Of a stretch of DNA of 42,336 bases, positions 1-8,307 are shown in pieces. Position 1 is the stretch's first letter; every line of letters starts with the position of its first letter. The translations under genes and the position numbers were made by a program. This DNA comes from STC-113 sp964618565 (GTDB lineage Bacteria > Patescibacteriota > Gracilibacteria > BD1-5 > UBA2023). The stretch lies in the NCBI GenBank assembly GCA_964618565.1, contig CAZUBA010000015.1, forward strand, positions 1 through 42,336, read 5' to 3'. The notes below the pieces were generated by a model. The model saw only the letters and a program-made list of their open reading frames with translations, was not told the DNA's origin and searched no databases.

Positions 1-53
1 GGCACCCTACAGCTTTAGCAAAGCCGCCTCTTCAGCCACTTGAGTACCCTTCC
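1..53 (-). tRNA. tRNA-Ser (anticodon GCT), 3' part cut by window edge
   Basis: The reverse complement from base 53 begins with an acceptor strand GGAAGGG, a serine-type D-arm and an anticodon arm whose seven-base loop TTGCTAA carries anticodon GCT, reading AGC/AGU. The variable arm begins just before the window edge, so the T-arm and 3' acceptor strand lie outside. It lies downstream of the second serine tRNA on the same strand, and the two are probably co-transcribed. Confidence 0.88.
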
Positions 54-94
54 GTGGGAGAGCTTGGTACTTAGTCCTTATATCTTAGCATATT

Positions 95-130
95 TTCTAA
101 GTTCTAAGTTCTAATCCCTAAGTTCTAAAT
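95..130. repeat. Short tandem-like repeat, TTCTAAG units
   Basis: The unit TTCTAAG/AAGTTCTA recurs four times within 36 bases with small interruptions. A related cluster lies at 208-240, and single TTCTAAT copies abut both copies of the tRNA-Ser 3' end. The function is unknown; replication slippage could produce such a pattern. Confidence 0.6.
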
Positions 131-207
131 TATTGGGAATCAACTATTTAAAAGAGCAAAACTAACAAGAAAATCGCTTAATCTTCCTGTCATTGATTAT
201 TATGTCT

Positions 208-240
208 CAGTTCTAAGTTCTAAAAACTTAGTTCTAATAT
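208..240. repeat. Second cluster of TTCTAA units
   Basis: Three TTCTAA units occur in 33 bases and run directly into the duplicated 3' end of the serine tRNA. They are the same word as in the cluster at 95-130. Confidence 0.55.
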
Positions 241-258
241 GGCGGAGAGACAGAGATT
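232..258. repeat. 27-bp direct repeat of the tRNA-Ser 3' end (copy 1)
   Basis: These 27 bases are identical to 342-368, which is the end of the intact serine tRNA gene including its encoded CCA plus a few flanking bases. Identity stops abruptly in the T-arm. Such a repeat could be an integration footprint or the result of a local duplication followed by deletion. Confidence 0.85.
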
Positions 259-300
259 TACCCATCCGCTTCGCTTTGGGCATAAACTTCTCATCTCTTC
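240..300 (-). other. Short tRNA-like element (decayed or minimal tRNA)
   Basis: On the minus strand this 61-base stretch starts GAAGAGA and ends TCTCTCC followed by GCCA, so six of seven acceptor pairs form and a CCA end is present. Between them is a single hairpin with a CCCA/TGGG stem. The acceptor ends match the neighbouring tRNA-Ser(TGA), but the D, anticodon and variable arms are missing. It is most simply a deleted tRNA duplicate; a functional tRNA-like RNA cannot be excluded. Confidence 0.5.
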
Positions 301-349
301 TGTATATTTATAGAATCTCAATTCTGATTACAGTTCTGGAATTCTAATA

Positions 350-437
350 TGGCGGAGAGACAGAGATTCGAACTCTGGGTGAGTTGCCCCACGACAGTTT
401 TCAAGACTGTTCCATTAAACCACTCTGGCATCTCTCC
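350..437 (-). tRNA. tRNA-Ser (anticodon TGA), CCA encoded
   Basis: The reverse complement folds into a complete class II tRNA: acceptor GGAGAGA/TCTCTCC, an anticodon loop CTTGAAA giving anticodon TGA (reads UCA serine codons), a long variable arm typical of serine, a T-loop TTCGAAT, and a genomically encoded GCCA end. The anticodon TGA must not be confused with the reassigned TGA codon; this is a serine tRNA, not the glycine tRNA for TGA. Confidence 0.95.
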
Positions 438-488
438 GTAATGTCTATTTAGTGCTGAAAAACTGGTATTTCTGAATCAGCGGGGTGT

Positions 489-516
489 ATTCTATCAAAA
501 ATATTTTTGTTGTCAA
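489..516 (-). promoter_or_regulatory. Promoter of the tRNA-Ser genes
   Basis: On the minus strand a perfect -35 TTGACA is followed after 16 bases by TAGAAT. Transcription would start about 45 bases before the mature 5' end of tRNA-Ser(TGA). Confidence 0.7.
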
Positions 517-870
517 AACTTTTTATCATTTTAATTATCTCCATTTAAAATTTCCTATACCTTATATATGAACCGGTATCTTTTGAGATTTTACCGTTAT
601 CGTCTTAAGCACTTTCCTCGGCACGTATTCATAATGCCTTTGCCTTAATCCCCATTAATATCTATATAATCGCCCTTAGTGTCTGCATACGGAGAAAATA
701 TCTTGTCGCAGCCGAAGAACCTGCTTGAGTCTATAAAATAATTTAAGCTGATTATGGTAATTATAAAGATATGATGAAAAAATTCAATTATTTAAGACTG
801 ATATTTTACATCTTATTCTAATAAGCAAAATGAACCTCGTTTTTATAAATTTTAAAATAATTTTAATAGA

Positions 871-899
871 TTGACAAACTTCCAAGTACATAATATAAT
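871..899 (+). promoter_or_regulatory. Consensus sigma70-type promoter for the pilin-like gene
   Basis: TTGACA, 17 bases, TATAAT: both hexamers match consensus exactly with ideal spacing. The start codon lies about 110 bases downstream, leaving a long leader with no evident Shine-Dalgarno. Confidence 0.85.
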
Positions 900-1017
900 C
901 CGTCTGTTTCTATAATCTGACAGAATATAGAATTTTAATTCATAATCATAATAAAGCTTACTTATATAGATACTATTACGCGATATCTTTTTATTTTAAG
1001 TCTTAACTTCATATTTT

Positions 1018-3012
1018 ATGTATCACCCCAAACAAACCAGTAATAAATGCAAAAAAGCTTTCACACTAGTCGAACTAATAGTGGTGATAGTCATTTTAGC
1101 AATACTTGCAACTATAGCATTCTTATCGTTTTCCAATCAATCGTCCAGCGCAAGGGACTCAACGAGATTGACCGATTTATCAAACATAGCTAAATGACTG
1201 TGAGTCAACCAAGTTATTTGATGAAAATATCCTATACCTGATAAAAAAGTCTGAATATACCCCACTTCTGCCACTCTAATATGATTCCAATGAGAAGCAT
1301 GAAGCAGTACTCTTAATATGATAAAATTCTCGGCCTGATGATGAAAGGACCCATTAGATAAGGTCTTCTATACCTATTCCACAAACATTATCCAAAACAA
1401 GTATCAGCTATTGACTTTTCTTGAAAACAGCAATTATGTGACGTATGATTTTAATCCTTTTAAGGAAAGCTTTTATTCTATAGATGCTTCTGATTATTCC
1501 AATAGATATCCTTTTGAAAAATGAGATAAATTATGAATGATATTATCCAAAACAACATCCGCAGCTTGAAATAACTCTTGAACAGTTGTATATACGCCGA
1601 TACAAGACGTACCCTCCATTTATTCTTCAACTGGCTTTGCAGTAAATGATGTCGCAATAAATACATGAATGATAACTGTAATCAAAAATGACAGTATTGT
1701 CTCATGAGTAACTGCAGATTATCTTATTGGTTTCACCAGCCCCATCAACCCTGTTCCCTCAAATGAAGTCAAATCATGAGATCAGATTAAATCAGATACG
1801 GATTTATATAACCTAACCGGTTCTTGAGTCACTTATATCTTTGGTACATGAAGCTTTTATATGCAGAATTGGGCATCTGAAACATGTGATCCTTCTAATA
1901 TCAATGTCATAAGCAAGAATGATTTCTCATCTTCATATGTGGTCCCAGCAAATACAATAGTGAAGGTTCCAAATTGAACTTATAATCTTGATTGAAACAC
2001 CTCTGCCGCATGACATATATCATTCGCCTGAAATTGTTCTGCGATAATCTGAGAGAGTGCAAATTGAGTCAATTTCAATAGCGCCACTGTATGAGGATGA
2101 TACATTATATGACAATGAGTATTTACAGTAAATTGATGAAACAACATAATTTCAAATTTTACGGTAAAATGAAACAAATCCAACACTACAAATAATTATG
2201 GGCTTTGAATATCTTTTTGAGCGAGCAATTCCACTTTAAAGAATATTGTTGTTTATGATTCCATAAGAGACTGAATCAATGTTTCATCATCCAATAATTC
2301 GATAATAAACGTAAATGCGTATAATAATTGAACATGAATCGGCTATTATTGAATCAGCATCGGAGGAAGCAGCAACTATCTGAATAATGCTCAGGCCTTC
2401 AACAATTTTGATTGATTTAAGATACAGTGACAAAATAATGCTATAAATAATATACAAGTCTTTAATAATGGAAATCATGGCTTCTATATGACTAATCTTC
2501 AAAATAGTACTCTTTATAATATACATGCCGCCCACAATTGAAATGTGTGAATCAATGTGCAATCATCAGCTTCATCAAACAATATCTTATCGAGCATTCA
2601 AAGTTTCAATAATTCATATTGACTTCAATCATTTTGATGAACGGGCAGTACCTATTATTGAAATGCAAAAATATATTCTTGCTGGTGAGATTGTTCTACC
2701 AGTGCACTCCCTGCATGAACCGATTCGCTTATGGGATGGGCAAATTGAACCAACTCATCAACTTGAGCCACAGGCTGTTCAAATCATTCCCAGCCTCAAT
2801 GATGATTCGATTGGACAACCTGTAATACAGACTGAAGCGTTGCATTCACATCTTTACCGATAACCTGATATGCATTCTGATCAAGTCTAGCCAATCAGAC
2901 ACGGCCAGTAATTTGTCCAGCTTGAAAATCATGTCCGAAATGAGCAAATCTAGAATACACATGAACTTCTTGAAATGAATACAATGCATCAAAGAAAATT
3001 TGAGAATGGTAA
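1018..3012 (+). CDS. Type IV pilin-like N-terminus fused to a beta-helix surface protein
   Basis: The protein has 664 residues with TGA read as glycine. Residues 10-20 carry a prepilin-type signal (K-C-K-K-A-F-T-L-V-E-L) with the conserved glutamate five residues after the presumed cut site, followed by a hydrophobic helix to about residue 37. This is the hallmark of type IV pilins and type II pseudopilins. From about residue 300 to 550 the sequence becomes a series of short Asn-, Gly- and Ser-rich repeats typical of right-handed parallel beta-helices. The last 120 residues contain several cysteines. Pilins are usually 120-200 residues, so this is a greatly enlarged minor pilin or an adhesin anchored by a pilin-like stalk. 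In-frame stops upstream fix the ATG. It has its own consensus promoter and a terminator behind it. The domain calls are by eye. Confidence 0.82.
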
Positions 3013-3025
3013 TATCTGTAAATTT

Positions 3026-3060
3026 AAATCCTTCATCTTTTCAAAGATGAAGGATTTTTT
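3026..3060 (+). terminator. Rho-independent terminator after the pilin-like gene
   Basis: A perfect 15-bp stem (AAATCCTTCATCTTT and its complement) with a very small loop is followed by a T tract. Confidence 0.85.
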
Positions 3061-3078
3061 AAATATTTTTGATTTTTC

Positions 3079-3105
3079 TTGCATACTTTTCAAAAACCAT
3101 ATAAT
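3079..3105 (+). promoter_or_regulatory. Candidate promoter of the TPR gene
   Basis: A perfect TATAAT lies 26 bases before the ATG. The -35 is less certain: TTGCAT at 15 bases or a weaker hexamer at 17. Confidence 0.5.
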
Positions 3106-3131
3106 GCCTTCGCATTAGATAACTCAATAAA

Positions 3132-4589
3132 ATGTTTAATAAAAAGACCCTTCTTTACATATCATTATTCCTCATGGTTGCAGTCGGATGACTTCTTGCA
3201 TTCTGACATTTTTATGTCGCTGAAAAGAAAACATCTGATAAGAGTCCTCAGAATGACGAAATGGATGCATTCTTTCAAGAAGAAGCCTTAACAAAGGAAG
3301 AGAAGCTCGCACAATTCAAAAGGAGGATGAATTTCAGGTCCATCCTCAGAAAATGAGATTTCTATTCTATCAAGAACATGAAGGAAACAGCTCTCCAATA
3401 TTATCTGAACGCATATAAAAGGCTTCCTCATGATACGGTTCTGGAAAAAAAGATCTGAGACACCTATTTCGAAATGAAGAATTACCAGAAGGCTTATGAA
3501 TATTATAAGAGGATACCATCCTGAGACATAGATGCGAAGCTCAAGGACAAAATGCTGAAAGCCCTTCTCTATACATGAAACAAGAACATGCGTGATGAGT
3601 TCAATCAGATTATCGCACCGAAAGACCTCAAGGATTATTATGACAAGGTTCTTGTCTGCTACACATGAATCAAGAATTGTCTGCAGGAAATCAGAAGCTA
3701 TTCATGATCTGTAGAAAAGATAAATCAGATGCAAAAAAATATGATTGACTATTCAAACGTTACGAATAGCGACCCGAATTCAAAATATGCAGCGCTTGCC
3801 GGGGATTTATTCAAAAACAAGGATTATCTGGCTGCCGCGCTCATCAGCCAAGAGACATTGACCAAAAGATCCAACTATACTTCTGTCCTAAAAATTGCAG
3901 GATTCTCATGGTATGAGCTCTGAGACTATAAAAAAGCGAATGATTACCTCCAAAAATATTATGCGATAGAGCCTAAAGATATAACTGTAACCTATTTGCT
4001 CGGGATAATAAATTTTTATACTGAGAATTACATCTCATCAAACTTATACTTCAATGCCGCTGTGCTCAATTGATACAGGCCGAAAACCGAGCTGCAAAAG
4101 CGCCTTGCATACAACTACTACATAATAGGCGACAAAAAGAACATGCTTAAAGTTTTCAGATATATACTGGACGAAGAGGATACCGCTCAGGATGATTTCG
4201 CAGTCGCCCTATTTACGGCGATAGAAGAGAAAGAATATTCAAAAGCCATGCTCTGGGCAAATAAATGAATCGCAAGATTCCCCCAGTCCGATATGATTTA
4301 TGCATTCAGATGATGGCTTTATAACATTCGCAAGGATGATGCCAGTGCGGTAAAGGATTTGGAGACTTCTCTTTGAATGAACCCAAGGAATGCTGTTGCC
4401 TTATATAACATGTGACTTATAACAAAAAGCAAGGATAACTTAAAGGATGCAAAAAAATATTTTGAGGGTGTGATTGAAGTTGATAAAAATTGAACATTCT
4501 GAGAAAAAGCTGACGATCAGATAAAAGAAATCACCAAAAAAATGAAAGAGCAATTAACACAAAGCTGAACCACAGCTGCTGAGCAATAA
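3132..4589 (+). CDS. Membrane-anchored TPR-repeat protein
   Basis: The protein has 485 residues. An N-terminal hydrophobic segment (about residues 6-27) anchors it, and the rest is helical with repeated TPR-like patterns, for example A-L-Q-Y-Y-L-N-A-Y near residue 80 and further repeats between residues 200 and 460 (A-V-A-L-Y-N-M-G near the end). TPR proteins are scaffolds for protein complexes. Its position between a pilin-like gene and other envelope genes suggests a role at the cell surface or in pilus or secretion assembly, but this is inference. The start follows a good -10 box. The C-terminus is rich in Lys, Thr and Gln. No enzymatic motif is visible. Confidence 0.8.
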
Positions 4590-4652
4590 TATCTTGAATA
4601 ATCTGAAAAATATAATACTATACATTTAAATACAATTTTAAATCTTCTCAAC

Positions 4653-5231
4653 ATGTCAGAAAAAAAAGATTCCCATACATATAATGAAAAGCCGAAGAAA
4701 ATTGAAATAAGCGCTTGAATTCTCAAAGAAAAGGATAAAGACGATCTTGAATGACGCATTGTGGAAACCCTTAAAAAGCTCAACTGAAAGCTCACTAAAA
4801 AAGAGATTCTTGAGTTATTCCACCGCGTAGAAGTAAGCAAATGACTTGATGGCCTGAAAAAAGAACTTGAGAAAGAGAAAATGCTATGATGAAAAGAGAT
4901 AACTGACGAACTCCTCAATTCAATCCTTGACCTTATCAAAGAAGCTAAGGAGGTTGCCCAGAAATGAATCGAAGAGCTTAAATTCGAGCTCTCAAAACTC
5001 AATGAATCGAAATTCTACCAAATAGACAAGAAAGCTTATCTTAGCTCTAAGTTCCCATGGGTGAAAAAGCTTGAAGATTCCGAATTAGGAAAGAACGTTG
5101 TGATTGACATAGCTTGAATCATTGTCTGATTGGGAGATTCCGCGGAAGCCATATTCAAACTATTCCTTGATCTCATAAAAGACCTTATCATGTTGCCGAG
5201 AGATCTGGCAAAGAAATTCTCAAAGCAATAA
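4653..5231 (+). CDS. Hypothetical helical, highly charged protein
   Basis: The protein has 192 residues with no signal peptide. It is dominated by Lys, Glu and Leu in heptad-like spacing, suggesting a long coiled coil over residues 30-130. The C-terminal part has a moderately hydrophobic stretch (around A-G-I-I-V-G-L-G-D) followed by an amphipathic helix. I do not recognise a family. It ends just before a bidirectional terminator and lies in the same direction as the TPR gene 63 bases upstream, so the two may be co-transcribed. Confidence 0.72.
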
Positions 5232-5240
5232 GCCTACATG

Positions 5241-5275
5241 AAAAATCCCCTCTTTTCCAGAGGGGATTTTTTGTT
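5241..5275. terminator. Bidirectional terminator between convergent genes
   Basis: The stem AAAAATCCCCTCT pairs perfectly with AGAGGGGATTTTT and has T runs on both strands. It sits between the plus-strand gene ending at 5231 and the minus-strand gene ending at 5279 and can serve both. Confidence 0.88.
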
Positions 5276-5278
5276 TTT

Positions 5279-8128
5279 CTATTTTGCAACTCTTTTTTGA
5301 TTGTATTGTTCTACGAAATAAGTCAGCATCGGCGGAGGATTTTTAAGGCTCCTATTGGAATAATTTATTATTATTCAAGTTGCCAGTGAGCTTGACCCCT
5401 CTGTTCATCTTATGTAAGTCCTGTCTCTGGAAAGAGTATCACTGTCTCCATACAGACTTCAATCAACAACTAATTGTTTTGATGTTTTTCAATTAGAAGA
5501 GCTGATGAGTCATTTCCCTGATTCGTTTTTTATATTCATAGACAGAAACACTCAAGCTATGTTCCGTACATTCTTGGATATTTTTATGTTTCAATTCTTT
5601 ACTATGAATGCCCAGCTTGAGTTAGCTCAATCGTAAGAAATATCCCTATTGATTTCCAGGTCGCCGTTCTCTATCACTATTGTCCTGACTCCTGATAGTC
5701 TTAATGCTGTTCATGATGAATTTATCTTCATGCTTCAATTTTTCAGAACCCTAACTTGACCGTTGTCTCCCAATTTCACTGTTTTTGATTCAAAATCAGA
5801 CAATGATCCTATTTGAGCTTCGTAAGAAGGGGTTCCTGAATCAAGCTTGACTTTGATTATGCTTTCTGCATCTCTTGAATTCTTGTTCCTTATATCGGCA
5901 TTGAATCCATTGTCAATTACCCTATTTGTCATACTGGAAAGATTCTGTTTTGAATTCAAGGCTGTGGAATTTGCACTATTTGCAACAAAATTACCATTGG
6001 CCAATCTATCCATGAATCACCCGACTGTGTAATCGACGCTGAATCATACAGGATTCAAGACTGCCGCATTTCATCAGTTGACATTAGATACCATGTTTTT
6101 GGTCACTCTTATAGGAAGTGCACCTTCAATATATCAGACATTGACATATAGGTTATTATTTCACAGGCTTGGGAATATGTCAGTCATTACAGTATCCCTA
6201 TATACTTCATTGGCTCAAAAATTTGATGTATTTCATTTGAAATTGCTTATGGCAGATCAATTGAATAATGTAACCGAACGAGGATATATGACTGTCCTAT
6301 AATGAGGAATTCTTCTTCATTGGCTATCATATAGAAAATAACCTGATCAATCTGTTTCATAATATTCAAGATAATCGACTCTTCAAACTCAGGCCTCTTC
6401 AGGAAAATGCCCAGATCTATCATTTCATGTTATAAAATTATGTGCCTTATTGCTTATTGAAAATGGCTGTCATCAAAGATAAATTCCAGTTGCAGTGCTT
6501 TCAAAGACCACACTGTCATTAAGTCAGAATAAGGGTACTCAATCTCAAACTATAAGCCTATATGCTGAAATTGAAAAAGATCAGCCTGTTTCTCAGGGGT
6601 TCGTAATGATAATCTGTCATCCGTCTCATTCTCAAGGATTAGTCTCTGTAAGAGAACAATCTCTACACCATGGTTCTGGAGAGTCGCATTGCTCATTCCA
6701 TCAATCGGAATTCGGCCTCTGAATGATTCCATCTCAACACCTGTTTCATCATGATGGTGGTGGCGGTGGAGGCGGTGGTGGTGGCGGAGGCGGTCATCAT
6801 CATCAGCATTGGCTAGGGGCAGCTGCCCTGCAGGATGCATCTGTGGAATAACATCTTCATGGTCAGAAAATTGATTCGCAATGAGCCCTAGTCGCATATG
6901 ATTGGCAAGAAACGCTAGTGTTGCAGGCATAATATTCATCCGATCAGCCTGGAATAGAACCTCATGCAAAGCTTGCCGCACAGACTCAACTTCCTCAGAC
7001 TGTTCAAACTGGAGTATTGTCTATAAATAATGTAGCGGTATAACTTGCTGTTGCAGGGGCTGTATATGTAAATTGGCCTGTTGTTCCTGTAAGGGTAACG
7101 GATGTATTGGCTGTCGTATTGGTTATAATCAGCCTATATATAGGATTTCCTCATAAATTCGATCATACTCATGTGAAGGTCAGAACGGTTCAAGCTTGCA
7201 CATTATTCAATGCTGTTGATCAGGCGCTTACTGATAGAGCATCACAAGAAGTGCTTCCTCCTGGCGAAGATGTAAAGCTTGCACTGCAATTTCCTCAGCT
7301 CAATCAATTGCACGACCAAGAATAATTGGTTGTATTTCAACTTACATTGGCAACAAAATTACTGACTGGTCATGTTTGACATAATCAAGGAGTGGTTGCA
7401 TTTATTGGAGAGAGCCGGACTCAAGTCACAGATCATGCAACACAGACGGGCGGCACAACTATATTTGTACAAGTGGCGCTGCATGATGAGCCGGGTTGTC
7501 AATTTTGGGCTCCTGCATCGCATTGTTCACCTTGTTGAGCATCAACTGCTCAATCTCAACACCATCTTGGGACTATTGTCATGCATTCCTCATCTGCAGT
7601 TAAAGTTGAAGGATCAAACTTCTTATTCAGATTTCAAAGATTAGTTTGAACAGGGACCGCTCAAGTAAATGGAGAATAAATATAAGGTCAATTGAATGCA
7701 TAAGTGTTATTTGAACCTACAAACATTCTTCTTATTTTAAAAACAACTTGTCATATGGCCCTGTCTCTATCTGATGGGACTAGATTAGGAAGATTAAGAG
7801 TCGTTAAATTATTGTTCCATATAGAATAAAACTGTCCTGCTGATGGGACATAATTAGAAACTTGCACCCATCAATTAGGCACATTTAGTTTATTTGAATC
7901 AATAAAAACTGAAACTTCAGAATTGCTCGATATAATTCCTTCTCGTGAAGTATTCAATCTATCCCAGATATGCCATCACCTGTTTCAATAAATGGTCAAT
8001 GGAGGAAATGTTCAGCCATTGCAATTCATTTGGACTCAAGCATGGGAAGTAACATTTATTGCAGATGTGCTTTCTGTAAAAATTTGGCTTATTAAGAGCA
8101 AGAAAGCTATTGAAAATATTTTTTTCAT
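5279..8128 (-). CDS. Large modular surface protein with Cys-rich repeats and polyproline linker
   Basis: The protein has 949 residues and is open throughout only if TGA is glycine. Residues 1-22 form a signal peptide ending near T-S-A. Around residues 184-215 is a Myxococcus-type cysteine-rich repeat (C-G-D-G-A-V-D-A-Q-Q-G-E-Q-C-D), followed by a Thr/Ser-rich region resembling an immunoglobulin-like beta domain. Residues 446-458 are thirteen consecutive prolines, flanked by glycines encoded by TGA runs. A second cysteine-rich repeat follows near residue 465. The C-terminal half is beta-rich with repeated N-G-D/N-G-N-I motifs and ends basic without a membrane anchor. Such modules occur in secreted and surface proteins of candidate phyla bacteria; an adhesive or structural role is inferred. 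The CDS has its own promoter 142 bases upstream of the start. Confidence 0.82.
6755..6793 (-). repeat. Run of 13 proline codons
   Basis: Thirteen consecutive CCN codons (mostly CCA and CCG) form a rigid polyproline linker between the two cysteine-rich halves of the surface protein. The repetitive DNA is prone to length variation and may need EF-P for translation. Confidence 0.9.
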
Positions 8129-8307
8129 ATTAAATTTAGTTAAAATTCTCCTCATTTTGAATCAATGATATTTGTATTTATTTGTCATTTGGTTCATCAT
8201 TCGATTAAAATGGTCTTATTGCTTTCCATTCAATAGAAAAATGCAAGAAAAATAAGTAAAATTGAAGATATTATAACCAAAAAAGTTTTTTTGTCCATAA
8301 ATGAGTA
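8129..8307. other. Leader region of the 5279-8128 gene
   Basis: On the minus strand this holds the promoter at 8270-8297 and an untranslated leader of about 130 bases. A GAGGAG stretch lies 22 bases before the ATG, rather far for a ribosome binding site. I see no gene in it. Confidence 0.5.
8270..8297 (-). promoter_or_regulatory. Promoter of the modular surface protein
   Basis: On the minus strand TGGACA is followed after 16 bases by a perfect TATAAT. It begins ten bases after the stop codon of the upstream giant gene, so the two minus-strand genes can be transcribed separately. Confidence 0.65.

Larger units (their letters stand above)
54..349. other. Spacer between the two tRNA-Ser genes
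   Basis: I see no protein gene here. The stretch holds two clusters of short AAGTTCTA-type repeats and a copy of the 3' end of the downstream-listed serine tRNA within a short tRNA-like element; these are listed separately. Confidence 0.6.
438..1017. other. Intergenic region between the tRNA genes and the pilin-like gene
   Basis: This 580-base stretch holds a minus-strand promoter for the tRNA genes (489-516) and a plus-strand promoter for the pilin-like gene (871-899). The minus strand at about 550-775 contains fragments that read like coding sequence interrupted by stops, possibly a decayed gene. I see no intact gene here. Confidence 0.55.

Noticed and set aside
2525..2863. Standard-code open frames such as this one inside larger genes
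   Set aside because: They are fragments or out-of-frame shadows created because TGA is read as stop; the table 25 frames match known families or continuous architectures.
6550..6981. Minus-strand frame with His-rich run
   Set aside because: The His run is the proline-codon repeat of the surface protein read in another frame.
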